A stretch of 64,000 nucleotides of DNA from Macrococcoides animalis (GTDB lineage: Bacteria; Bacillota; Bacilli; Staphylococcales; Staphylococcaceae), in assembly GCF_047425875.1 (NCBI RefSeq), contig NZ_CP179727.1, positions 930,001 through 994,000 of the forward strand. The letters run 5' to 3'. The notes below the pieces were generated by a model. The model ran no database searches. It worked only from the letters and a program-made list of their open reading frames with translations, and was not told the DNA's origin. The translations under genes were made by a program, and so were the position numbers. This document shows, one piece after another, positions 24,683 through 32,802 of this stretch. The stretch's first letter is position 1. Every line of letters begins with the position of its first letter.

Positions 24683-25657
24683 ATGAAATCACGAATCCCT
24701 GAAATATTAAATATTGAAAAACCAATCGTACAAGGACCTATGTCATGGTTAACGAATGGGGAATTTGTCGCTGCAGTGAGTGAGGCTGGAGGACTGGGAA
24801 TTCTCGGACCAAATGCAGGTCAGACAGAAGCAACCAGTTCCCCAATTGAAACAGCATAACGCATGCGTACTGAAATTAAAAAAGTAAAAGCATTAACAAG
24901 CAAACCTTTTGCAACAACTCTAATTGTAAGTTTTGATATGACTTTTACTGGACCTATTATAGATGTAGTTATCGAAGAAAAAGTACCTGTCGTATTAATC
25001 AACGGCGTTTTAGATGAAGATTTATTCAAAAAGCTTAAAGATCATCACATTAAAATCATATTCAGACCAATGACACCAACCATGGCTGACGCTCAAGCAG
25101 CTGAAAAGATGGGAGCTGATATATATGTCGCTACAGGTTTTGATGAAGGCGGAACAGTCCCTGACAGAGTTATTGGTACATTTTCTATCGTGCCTATGAT
25201 TGCTGATGCTGTTCAAATTCCAGTAATGGCTGCAGGAGGTATTGGTGATGTCCGTGGTGTTCGTGCAGCTTTCGCATTGGGTGCAGAAGGAGTTTTCGTT
25301 GGAAGTGTGTTAATACCTACAAAAGAAAATCCAGCAGCTGAGAATGTAAAACAGTATATTGTTGACTCATCTGCTGAAGATTTATTGTTATTTAGAACCA
25401 CACCTTCATATTATCGTTCATTACCAGGTAAATTAGCATATGAACTAAAATCGATGCATGATGATATGAGAACAAGTGATGAAATTGCTAAACACATGCA
25501 AGGTGGTAGAAATATGAAAATCGGTATGTTAGATGGTGATACTGAAACTGGGTTTGTATCAGTTGGTACAGGGATTACACCAATAAAATCTATACGTACA
25601 GTTAAAGAAGTCATAGATGATTTAATGCAAGATTTTTATAAAGAAAAGAGGAATTAA
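24683..25657 (+). pseudogene. Nitronate monooxygenase interrupted by an in-frame TAA
   Basis: A ribosome site (AAGGAGGAAATAATA) and ATG at 24683 begin a nitronate monooxygenase (2-nitropropane dioxygenase) frame: IVQGPMSWLTNGEFVAAVSEAGGLGILGPNAG. A TAA at 24857-24859 (codon 59) stops it. The same frame continues from the next codon with RMRTEIKKVKALTSKPF and the FMN-phosphate blocks AAGGIGDVRGVRAAFALGAEGVFVGS. Family members have Glu at this place (ETAERMR), so a single G-to-T change is the simplest explanation. A fragment could restart at the ATG at 24863, but without the N-terminal FMN-binding part. Sequencing error or readthrough are the alternatives. Confidence 0.82.
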
Positions 25658-25658
25658 T

Positions 25659-26384
25659 ATGAAAATTGGAATACTCGGCGCAGGCCCAATGGGTACAACG
25701 ATTTCTAAACATTTATACAATGCAGGTCATGAAGTTAAAATAGCCGATGTGAGATCAATCGATAAATTAGAAGGCAAAGACTTTAAAGGATCAGCAGTAA
25801 CTTTTGATGAAGTGATACAAGATGTAGGTATTTTAATCATTTCCTTACCTTTCAATGTCGTACCTAGTATAAAAGACAAATTATCGCATCTCAATGAAAA
25901 TACAATTATTATTGATTCTACAAATTACTATCCATTTAGAGATGGCAATATCAAAGTTATCGATCAAGGAAAAGTTGAAAGTGTGTGGGTATCCGAACAA
26001 ATTGGAAAACCAGTAATTAAAGCATTCAATAACTTGCTTGCAATGACTCTACAAAATATTACATCTACCGAAGGTAAAAAAATTGCCATGGCGATTTCAG
26101 GAGATAATCAAAAACATAAAGATACTGTAACAAAAATAATTAATACCATTGGTATTGATGTTATAGATAATGGTAAATTAAATAACTCATGGAGACACCA
26201 ACCAGGTGCACCTGCTTATTGTACTGAGCTTAATATTGAGCAGTTACAACGTGCATTACAGATTGCTGAAAAAACAAATATTCCTTTAAATCGTGATGAA
26301 GTAATCAATCATTTTAAACCTGAAATGCAACATGAAGATATCGTTGCAATGAATAGAAAAGTATATGGTGCTGAAGCGCTTTAA
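25659..26384 (+). CDS. NADP-binding reductase-like protein (F420-dependent NADP reductase/FNO-like fold)
   Basis: 241 residues. The N-terminus has the Rossmann motif GILGAGPMGTTISKHL followed by a basic or acidic loop (ADVRS), then IISLPFNVVPSI and VIKAFNNLLA, as in the NADPH-dependent F420 reductase-like/6PGDH-like group. In organisms without F420 such proteins act as NADP oxidoreductases of unknown substrate or help flavin enzymes. It starts 1 base after the broken nitronate monooxygenase, so it is in the same operon as the flavin monooxygenase. Ends at a strong terminator. Confidence 0.72.
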   Translation: MKIGILGAGPMGTTISKHLYNAGHEVKIADVRSIDKLEGKDFKGSAVTFDEVIQDVGILIISLPFNVVPSIKDKLSHLNENTIIIDSTNYYPFRDGNIKVIDQGKVESVWVSEQIGKPVIKAFNNLLAMTLQNITSTEGKKIAMAISGDNQKHKDTVTKIINTIGIDVIDNGKLNNSWRHQPGAPAYCTELNIEQLQRALQIAEKTNIPLNRDEVINHFKPEMQHEDIVAMNRKVYGAEAL

Positions 26385-26411
26385 AAAAGACCTCATTATG
26401 AGGTCTTTTTT
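26383..26411 (+). terminator. Terminator of the monooxygenase operon
   Basis: 13-bp perfect stem (26383-26395 with 26399-26411), TTA loop, six-T tail; overlaps the stop codon. Confidence 0.9.
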
Positions 26412-26473
26412 GTGAATATATCGAGGAAAAAGTGATATTTTTCATTTATCAACACTTCCTCGACCGCTTTTTA

Positions 26474-26992
26474 TCATTGCTTCACAAATTCAATATATTG
26501 TTTTGTACCTTCTACTAACTCCGCTTCAGTGGCATGGTTCACTGTACCGTATTGTGCATAGTATCCAACATACTCAGCTCCTACATAGTGAAATGTTGCT
26601 GCAAACGGTGTAAGCAATTCATCCATTGTAAATCGATTGAATCCTTGAACTGTATAATCGGATACTGGACTTCCGACCGTAATCCCTAAAGCGAATTTTT
26701 TACCATGAAGTTTATTCCCCTCAGGACCATAAGCAAAGTTAAACAAGAATACCTCATCTAAATATTGCTTTAATAATGGCGGACTGCTATACCAATAAAA
26801 CGGGAATTGGAATACGATTTTATCATATTTTAATAAATCTGCTTGTTCCGCTTCGATGTCAATCTTTGAATCAGGGTACATTGCGTAAAGATCACACACA
26901 TCAATATTTTCTTGTTCTAGCGCATCTTTCCACATACGATTGACGCGTGACTGATACATTTCTGGATGAACAATAATGACTAATGTTTTCAT
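26474..26992 (-). CDS. NAD(P)H-dependent flavin oxidoreductase (flavodoxin-like, KefF/MdaB type)
   Basis: 172 residues with a flavodoxin-like fold: LVIIVHPEMYQSRVNRMW, the FQFPFYWYSSPPLLKQYLDEVFLFNFAYG block that forms the FMN/FAD site in NQO/KefF/MdaB proteins, and GKKFALGITVGSP. Such enzymes reduce quinones by two electrons without making radicals. It is the second gene of a minus-strand pair with the acetyltransferase gene (11 bases between them). A stem of TCGAGGAA/TTCCTCGA (26421-26462) downstream may terminate the unit. Fits the detoxification theme of the region. Confidence 0.85.
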   Translation of the reverse strand: MKTLVIIVHPEMYQSRVNRMWKDALEQENIDVCDLYAMYPDSKIDIEAEQADLLKYDKIVFQFPFYWYSSPPLLKQYLDEVFLFNFAYGPEGNKLHGKKFALGITVGSPVSDYTVQGFNRFTMDELLTPFAATFHYVGAEYVGYYAQYGTVNHATEAELVEGTKQYIEFVKQ

Positions 26993-27003
26993 TAAATCTG
27001 CTC

Positions 27004-27558
27004 CTATTCTATTTCCTTAATCACTTTCGCTGGAGTTCCTGCCACAATGGTATTCGGTGGTACATCTTTCGTTACTGTTGAATCTGCTGCGACAATTGAA
27101 TTCTCTCCTACTGTTACACCTGGTAATACGGTTACGTTTGCACCTAACCATGCATTTTTCTTAATTACCACTTTATTGACAATAAGTCCTCGTCGCTTCG
27201 CTGGATCCACGATATGGTTCACTGAAATGATTCTTGCTGATGGTCCAATCAATACGTTATCCTCTATTTCAATGCCACCTAAATCTACAAACGTTACATT
27301 CTTATTGATAAAGATATCTTTTCCAAATGTAATATGTCGACCGTAATCCGTATAGAATGGCAATGATACAACCACACTTTCATCAATCATTTGGCTCGTC
27401 ATTTCACCAAGGATTTTTAATACTTCATCATTCGTTTTATAACCATCATTGATTTCAAACGATAATTTTTCATTGTTTCCTTTGTTGTCATGAATCTCAT
27501 CGTAAATAGGATCATCTTTTAATATTTCAATATTTTGAATACGTTCTAATAAAGTCAT
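27004..27558 (-). CDS. Sugar O-acetyltransferase (maltose/galactoside acetyltransferase family)
   Basis: 184 residues. The left-handed beta-helix hexapeptides are visible (IEDNVLIGPSARIISVNH, VVIKKNAWLGANVTVLPGVTVGENSIVAADSTVTKDVPPNTIVAGTPAKVIK), after an N-terminal helical part typical of LacA/Maa. Acetyl-CoA donates to the 6-OH of sugars; the true acceptor is often unknown. The start at 27558 has a GGAG site at ideal distance; a GTG nine bases earlier is less likely. First gene of the pair with the flavin reductase. Confidence 0.88.
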   Translation of the reverse strand: MTLLERIQNIEILKDDPIYDEIHDNKGNNEKLSFEINDGYKTNDEVLKILGEMTSQMIDESVVVSLPFYTDYGRHITFGKDIFINKNVTFVDLGGIEIEDNVLIGPSARIISVNHIVDPAKRRGLIVNKVVIKKNAWLGANVTVLPGVTVGENSIVAADSTVTKDVPPNTIVAGTPAKVIKEIE

Positions 27559-27623
27559 ATACTCCACTCCTTTTCTTCAGTTTACTATATAATCCTTAAC
27601 TTAATAAAAGAAAAGACAAAAAA

Positions 27624-27647
27624 TACGAGATGGTTCTCCATCTCGTA
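27624..27647 (-). terminator. Terminator after the old-yellow-enzyme locus
   Basis: 10-bp perfect stem (27624-27633 with 27638-27647), TTCT loop, followed on the minus strand by TTTTTTG and more Ts. Confidence 0.88.
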
Positions 27648-27700
27648 CCCTAAATTATTTCTTAATTTTATTTTTAATTTGCCTATATTAATTGTTATTA

Positions 27701-28911
27701 TTATCTTCTTCTCTTCGTGAATGCCCTCGTTCCATGTACTTTAGCTAAATCAAATAACGGACTCCACGCATTTGTATGTACTACAGGAGTTTGATCATTA
27801 CCTAATTTTCTAATTTGTTGTTCATAATAAGCAATCCCAATAAAACCTCCCAACATTTTATCAATCGCTTTGACTTTAGTTGTTAGTCTAGGAATACTCA
27901 TATCTTGATATGTTCCGTTTTGTAATTGGTTCGGTAATTCAGGATTTAATACAAGTGGTCTCGCGATACCAATCATCGCAACGTTTGTATTGGTAATTGC
28001 ATCAATCATACCATTTTGTTTACGGAAGCCACCAATGACTGAAATCGGTACATCCACAATTTCACTCATTTGTTTCGCGTAATCCAAGAAATAGACTTCT
28101 CCGTCACCCATCATTTGTGGTTTCTCATAATCTCCACCAGAGATTTCGATATGGTTAATACCAAGTTCAGCCATTTTCTTAATGACAGCAATTGAGTCTT
28201 CTAACGAAAATCCATTATTATTAAAATCAGTTGAGTTAATCTTTAAGCTGATTGGAAATTCTTCACCTAATGCTTCTCTCATCCCTAAATAAATTTCAAC
28301 TAAAAACTGCATACGTTTTTCTAACATACCACCATACGCATCATAACGTCTATTATCTCTTGATGATAAAAATTGACTCACTAAGTAACCATGTGCCCCA
28401 TGAATTTGAACACCTGTAAATCCAGCTTTTTTTGCGACAACTGCTGCTGTGACAAAACGATCGATTGTCTCTTTTATTTCATTAATTGTCATTTCTCTTG
28501 GTGTATTAAACGCACCACCCGCATCGCCACTAATTGGAATCGCACTTGGTGCTATCGGCTGTTTCGAAACAGTTTTCGGGCTTTGTTTACCAGGGTGATT
28601 TATTTGCATCCAAATATGACTGCCATTTCTTTTTCCGGCTTCTGTCCAACGCGTCAAAACATCTAAGTCTCTTTCGTCTTCAATAACGACATTCCCTGGC
28701 TCCCCTAAATAACGTCTGTCTATCATAACGTTACCTGTTAAAGACATCCAATGCCACCATCTGCCCAGTATTTATACGCATTTACTAATGCTTCTGTTGG
28801 GCGATGTGTTTTATCGCCCATCCCTTCACTCATTGCACCTTTATATAATCTGTTTTTAATTGTTACACCATTACTTAAAACGAGCGGTTCAAATAATTTT
28901 TCTACTGACAT
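27701..28911 (-). pseudogene. Old yellow enzyme (NADH:flavin oxidoreductase) with a one-base frameshift
   Basis: A GGAGCATAATTA site and ATG at 28911 start a normal OYE N-terminus (EKLFEPLVLSNGVTIKNRLYKGAMSEGMGD, then YKYWADGGIG). After Gly-Ile-Gly the frame reads CL-stop, while the -1-shifted frame carries on with SLTGNVMIDRRYLGEPGNV and runs to 27701 with the FMN-barrel motifs HGAHGYLVSQFLSS and N-x-R-R-YDAYGG. One T is missing at about 28748-28753 (expected TTG-TCT, seen TGT-CTT). The intact product would be about 403 residues and would reduce activated alkenes. A sequencing error cannot be excluded. Confidence 0.85.
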
Positions 28912-28978
28912 TAATTATGCTCCTAACAAATTATTATATTTTTTATTTCTATATCTTTTTTTATCATTTCAATTTTAT

Positions 28979-29986
28979 CTATGTATTCACATTAATAATC
29001 ACTTTACCAAAAGGGCGTCCGTTGAATGTATAATCCAATGCCGCTTCTGTTTCATCTAACGTAAACTCTTTTTCATCTATTTGTGGCTTCACTTGTTTTT
29101 CGGCTAATATTTTTCCAACTTGATCGAGTTGTGTGCCGTTCGCATCTACAAACATAAAATGATACGTTACGTTTTGTTTTTTTGCTTTTTTATCATACTT
29201 CGAACCTACTATTCCAAATAAGATTTGTTTTACTTTTGATAAACCTTTTGATTTCGCAAATGCTTTATTCGGTGCTGTCTTTAAACTTAATAACTGGCCA
29301 CCTGGTTTAATGATTGAAAGTTCATGGTCAAATTCATTTGAACCTAACGTATCGATAACGTAGTCTACATCCTTTAATACATCCCAATAATCCTCTGTTT
29401 TATAATCAATAAACTGATCTGCACCTAAAGACATAATATGTTCTTTTGCTTTTGGGTTACCTGATACGATTACTTTTAAACCTTTCGCTTTTGCAAGAGG
29501 TACAGCAATTTGACCGAATCCACCAGATCCACCAGGAATAAATAATGTTTTACCCGATTCAACATTTAAGATATCATTTAGTGCTTGATACGCTGTAAGT
29601 CCTGTTAAAGGGATCGCAACCGCTTCTTTAAAGTTCAAATAATCCGGAATAATAGACACTGCATCATCATTCACAGCAACATATTCTGCAAAAGCACCAA
29701 TATGATTTACAGGCAATCTACTATATACACGTTGACCTTGTTTAACACTTGTAACATTACTTCCAGCTGCTTCTACAACACCTGCCAGTTCATTCCCTAG
29801 TGTAAGTGGAAATTCATATCCTTGAATTAACTTCACTTCACCTGTCATGATTAACTTTTCTAAAGGATTCACAGCTGCAGTTACAACTTTAATTAACACT
29901 TCATCTGCACTTATTGTTGGCACTGGAATATCGTTCACTTCAACTTTAATTTCTTTACTGTATTGCTTGATTTGTATGGCTTTCAT
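28979..29986 (-). CDS. MDR-family NADP-dependent oxidoreductase (quinone oxidoreductase-like)
   Basis: 335 residues. A GroES-like N-terminal half (PVPTISADEVLIKVVTAAVNPLEKLIMTG) is followed by an NADP-binding Rossmann fold (TLFIPGGSGGFGQIAVPLAKAKGLKVI). The structural and catalytic zinc cysteines of alcohol dehydrogenases are missing, so it belongs to the zinc-free quinone/enone reductase branch. It reduces quinones or unsaturated carbonyls. Its start overlaps the end of the Rrf2 gene by 32 bases, so the two are coupled and the regulator likely controls it. Confidence 0.85.
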   Translation of the reverse strand: MKAIQIKQYSKEIKVEVNDIPVPTISADEVLIKVVTAAVNPLEKLIMTGEVKLIQGYEFPLTLGNELAGVVEAAGSNVTSVKQGQRVYSRLPVNHIGAFAEYVAVNDDAVSIIPDYLNFKEAVAIPLTGLTAYQALNDILNVESGKTLFIPGGSGGFGQIAVPLAKAKGLKVIVSGNPKAKEHIMSLGADQFIDYKTEDYWDVLKDVDYVIDTLGSNEFDHELSIIKPGGQLLSLKTAPNKAFAKSKGLSKVKQILFGIVGSKYDKKAKKQNVTYHFMFVDANGTQLDQVGKILAEKQVKPQIDEKEFTLDETEAALDYTFNGRPFGKVIINVNT

Positions 29987-30398
29987 TATAATTCTCCCTC
30001 ATTTGTTTAATAACATCTTCTAAAGTTCGTGCTTTTAATGATTGAAACAATTGCTGTTCTGCATCTGAAAATATTGGATTCAGTACTTGTTCAATATTTT
30101 GACCGACGGGACATTCTGAATTTACATCTGTATGAACATTTAATAACTTAACTTCTGTTGGATGTACTGCTTGATAAATTTCTAATAAGTTAATATCTTT
30201 ACTTGATTTAATAAGGGACATCCCACTCTTACCTTGCGTACTCTCTATTAAGTTCGATTTCTTAAGTAATGCAGTTATCTTTCTAATATAGCTCGGATTT
30301 GTATTGACGCTATTCGCTAATGTATCTGAGTTCTGAACTTCAGTTGATTCTGAAATCATTACCATTATATGCAGTGCGACTGAAAATTTAATATCCAT
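29955..30398 (-). CDS. Rrf2-family regulator
   Basis: 147 residues. The winged helix is clear (FSVALHIMVMISES, LANSVNTNPSYIRKITALLKKSNLIESTQGKSGMSL). Only one Cys (ECPVG) is present, so it lacks the three-cysteine set for an iron-sulfur cluster (as in IscR/NsrR) and resembles YwnA-like members. An 8-5-8 inverted repeat sits at 30425-30445 ahead of the gene. Partner gene: the MDR oxidoreductase, whose start it overlaps. Likely represses this two-gene unit until an electrophile or oxidant modifies it. Confidence 0.85.
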   Translation of the reverse strand: MDIKFSVALHIMVMISESTEVQNSDTLANSVNTNPSYIRKITALLKKSNLIESTQGKSGMSLIKSSKDINLLEIYQAVHPTEVKLLNVHTDVNSECPVGQNIEQVLNPIFSDAEQQLFQSLKARTLEDVIKQMRENYNESHTNQAIQ

Positions 30399-30424
30399 GG
30401 AATCATCTCACTTTATATTTGTTG

Positions 30425-30445
30425 TTGTATCTAATACAGATACAA
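30425..30445 (-). promoter_or_regulatory. Inverted repeat before the Rrf2-MDR operon
   Basis: TTGTATCT (30425-30432) and AGATACAA (30438-30445) form a perfect 8-5-8 palindrome 27-47 bases before the start codon, a likely site for the Rrf2 regulator. Confidence 0.55.
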
Positions 30446-30524
30446 ATATAACAAATATTTAATAAAATTCATAATAAAAAGACCACATATCTGAAAAATT
30501 CAAATCGTGATCTTGTACTAAGTA

Positions 30525-30914
30525 TTATTTTTCAATATATCGCTCAATCCATTCTGCAATGACATCTTCTTCTAATTTATCTGTCGCAATCTTTACGGTG
30601 AATTCAACCGCTTCCATTTGATCTACATATAATCTTTTACCATTCTTTCTTAAAAATACATTGAGTGCCATAAATGCTGTTCGTTTATTTCCATTAAAAA
30701 AAATATGCTTTAGGACAATGTTTCTATATAAGTTAGCAGCTTTTAATTCTAATGTAGGATAAAGCTCCATTCCGAATACATTTTGTTTAGGAGATTCTAC
30801 TGTCATATGTAATGCTGTTGGTTCTTTAACACCTATTTGTTCTGCAGGAGAATATTTTTTAATCAAGAAAGTATTTAATATAATAATATCTTTTTCAGTT
30901 AAATATTCCATCAT
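30525..30914 (-). CDS. Doc/Fic-family toxin of a toxin-antitoxin pair
   Basis: 129 residues. The Fic/Doc active-site motif is intact as HIFFNGNKRTAF (H-x-F-x-x-G/A-NKR), after an N-terminal LTEKDIIILN segment usual for death-on-curing proteins. In phage P1, Doc inactivates EF-Tu by phosphorylation; the same is expected here. Its start overlaps the antitoxin stop (ATG/TGA), the normal layout of such pairs. All motif residues needed for activity are present, so the module looks functional. Confidence 0.88.
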   Translation of the reverse strand: MMEYLTEKDIIILNTFLIKKYSPAEQIGVKEPTALHMTVESPKQNVFGMELYPTLELKAANLYRNIVLKHIFFNGNKRTAFMALNVFLRKNGKRLYVDQMEAVEFTVKIATDKLEEDVIAEWIERYIEK

Positions 30915-31183
30915 CGATCCACCAACTTTTCAAATGTCATATTATACTCTTCAGAGATTTCATTTGCTAAATTAAGAATATCCATATCTGAAAAATCTTT
31001 TTTCACTAACTCTACTCTATCCTCATTTACATCAAACATTAAAGCATCCCCTGTTGTCACATTAAAGTGATTTAACACTTCTTTCGGTACTGTAATAACA
31101 ACTGAATTCCCAGTCTTCCAAAGTTTTTGTTCCTTAATAAAGCTGTGTCCATCGTTTTTCGGTTCGTATTCAAATTTTGACAT
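30911..31183 (-). CDS. AbrB/MazE-type antitoxin paired with Doc
   Basis: 90 residues. The central KLWKTGNSVVITVPKEVLNHFNVTTGDALMFDVNEDRVELVKK is a SpoVT/AbrB swapped-hairpin domain, and the tail (MDILNLANEISEEYNMTFEKLVDR) is the toxin-neutralising part. The start at 31183 follows GAGGTGATT. The protein should bind its own promoter and block the Doc toxin encoded just after it. P1 Phd is of a different fold, but AbrB-Doc pairs are common in Firmicutes. Confidence 0.85.
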   Translation of the reverse strand: MSKFEYEPKNDGHSFIKEQKLWKTGNSVVITVPKEVLNHFNVTTGDALMFDVNEDRVELVKKDFSDMDILNLANEISEEYNMTFEKLVDR

Positions 31184-31297
31184 GCTAATCACCTCATCAT
31201 TTTTATTAATATATCTATTTGTTTACATTATACACCACCATTATATATATGTATATATGTATGCACATAATTACAACATTGAAAAATTCAACAAAAA

Positions 31298-31323
31298 AAA
31301 ACGACACTCGGAGTTGTCGTTTT
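31298..31323 (-). terminator. Terminator after the thioredoxin-like gene
   Basis: ACGACA...TGTCGT stem with flanking A and T tracts (31298-31306 with 31315-31323); strong T-run on the minus-strand side. Confidence 0.82.
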
Positions 31324-31345
31324 GCTTTATACATATTCGCCTAAA

Positions 31346-31657
31346 TTATAAATCATTTAGCTGACTTAAACGATAATCTAACACATCAAAATCTATGATA
31401 CGTGCTTGTCTGTGAAATTCTCTACCATGCGCGTTTAATATAATCACCGGTGCAGTAAATAGAGACAACTGACCCGCCGCTTCTGGTATTTCATTGACTA
31501 ATATCTTCGCACTTGGTATATCATAATTTTCTAGCAATCGTTCAACTTTTGGAAGGTCTGCATGACATACACTGCATCCTTCACTCATCACATATATTAC
31601 GAATTTCTCTTGGTTCATTCTTTCTGTTAACGTGTCATAATCTTTAATATGTTCCAT
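31346..31657 (-). CDS. Thioredoxin-like protein
   Basis: 103 residues, one thioredoxin fold. The active-site motif reads EGCSVCHADLP (C-S-V-C, residues about 28-31) and the cis-Pro loop is APVIIL. It could reduce disulfides or mixed disulfides with low-molecular-weight thiols. It follows the HIT remnant and the sirtuin-like genes on the same strand (36 bases gap) and ends the group at a terminator, so it may be cotranscribed with them. Confidence 0.83.
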   Translation of the reverse strand: MEHIKDYDTLTERMNQEKFVIYVMSEGCSVCHADLPKVERLLENYDIPSAKILVNEIPEAAGQLSLFTAPVIILNAHGREFHRQARIIDFDVLDYRLSQLNDL

Positions 31658-31693
31658 TTCTACACCTCCAAAGTGATATCATCATACTACGTA

Positions 31694-31928
31694 TTATAAT
31701 TTAAATCTCGAAGAACGCTCATTCAGTAATTCAAATGCTACTGGATGTGGCGTTGATTTCATATCAATGCCGTCATCAGCATACCTCGGAATGATATGGA
31801 TATGCGTATGAAAGACAACTTGATTTGCTGCCGCTTCATTATTACTCACAATATTAATGCCTTCTGCACCTGTAACAATTTTTAAGTGCTTCGTCTGAAA
31901 TAATGTCACAAAAGATACAATCATTCAT
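31694..31928 (-). pseudogene. HIT-family hydrolase remnant (internal deletion and frameshift)
   Basis: The ATG at 31928 begins MNDCIFCDIIS, the typical HIT-protein N-terminus with its CxxC zinc pair, but this frame stops after 23 codons. The next frame (open from 31924) carries the C-terminal half: GAEGINIVSNNEAAANQVVFHTHIHIIPRYADDG with the full His-triad (HTHIH). The middle of the protein, roughly 70 codons, is missing. So an originally normal HIT gene of about 140 codons lost its centre. HIT proteins hydrolyse nucleotide-phosphoramidates and similar bonds. It overlaps the end of the upstream sirtuin gene. Confidence 0.8.
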
Positions 31929-32802
31929 AACGCTTTGCCTTCAATGACAGCGCATCTTTTAATACTTGTGCGATATCTCCTTGTATACCAATCGATTGTT
32001 TATCAATTTCCGGTGGAACGATGGCATGATTTGGATTAATTGTAATATATGTCGAATTAGGATTCTGATAAGTTAAATTCATAAATGGTTCTTTAATAAA
32101 CATTGGTGTCATCATCCCTACACCTAACTCCAAGAATACAGTATTCTTTCCTTGTGCTTTATTTGCATATTGTTGATACATTGCGTATTGTTGTTGATAA
32201 AATGAACCTTCTAAAAATGTTCTACCTCGAATCCAACCTTCCATTTCAGCACCACATTTTGGGCAGTTCGGAATTAATTCTTCCGGTAATATAACACCAT
32301 CTATTTTTTCGTATAATCCTTCAAGTATTTCACTACTATCGTATACTTTATCATGGCAACGTTCACTACATTGCATGTAATCCCATGATCCTTGTATTAT
32401 AGCTACATTTTTCTCAGGAAAAGCCTTCACAAATTGAGTATCTTGATTCGTCGTAACAATCTCAAAGTTTTTACCTTGTAATAGCGCTTTTAAATCGAGA
32501 TAGGGTTGCATTATTTCAGCATTCCTCACCCATTCGAATAAAGATACTAAATACCCCCAATGTGCACCTCTATTTTTCCACATTGGATTATAAAATAAAT
32601 TCCATAAACTACCTGCTTTATATTTATCTTCAAAGTGGGAAAAATCCTTTCGGTAATACTCATCATTCTCATACCAATTCGGTCCTCCGCCAGCCATAGA
32701 CATACCTGCTGCGCCCCCGATTAAAATATAATCTGCTTGTTCAATTTTATCTACAAATTCAGATATTTGTTGCTCATTATAACTATTTGTTATCTTTGTC
32801 AT
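31921..32802 (-). CDS. SirTM-like (class M) sirtuin with zinc ribbon
   Basis: 293 residues. Sir2-type NAD-binding marks: YILIGGAAGMSMAGG (residues about 25-40), TTNQDTQF (Asn119, Asp121), IIQG with Gln137, and LELGVGM. Zinc ligands Cys145, Cys149, Cys180 and Cys183 are present (QCSERCHD... CPKCG). This order matches SirTM, the sirtuins that ADP-ribosylate lipoylated GcvH-L proteins in staphylococci and streptococci, where Asn and Gln at the corresponding places are needed. No macrodomain, GcvH-L or lipoate ligase gene is nearby. It overlaps the second sirtuin-like gene by 4 bases. Target unknown. Confidence 0.78.
   Translation of the reverse strand: MTKITNSYNEQQISEFVDKIEQADYILIGGAAGMSMAGGGPNWYENDEYYRKDFSHFEDKYKAGSLWNLFYNPMWKNRGAHWGYLVSLFEWVRNAEIMQPYLDLKALLQGKNFEIVTTNQDTQFVKAFPEKNVAIIQGSWDYMQCSERCHDKVYDSSEILEGLYEKIDGVILPEELIPNCPKCGAEMEGWIRGRTFLEGSFYQQQYAMYQQYANKAQGKNTVFLELGVGMMTPMFIKEPFMNLTYQNPNSTYITINPNHAIVPPEIDKQSIGIQGDIAQVLKDALSLKAKRYE

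Noticed and set aside
24863..25657. A complete 264-residue nitronate monooxygenase starting at 24863
   Set aside because: The essential N-terminal FMN-binding part lies upstream in the same frame, before the stop codon, so this is a fragment.
28751..29059. 102-codon open frame on the plus strand over the OYE N-terminus
   Set aside because: It is a shadow of the OYE reading frame on the other strand and has no family resemblance or ribosome site.
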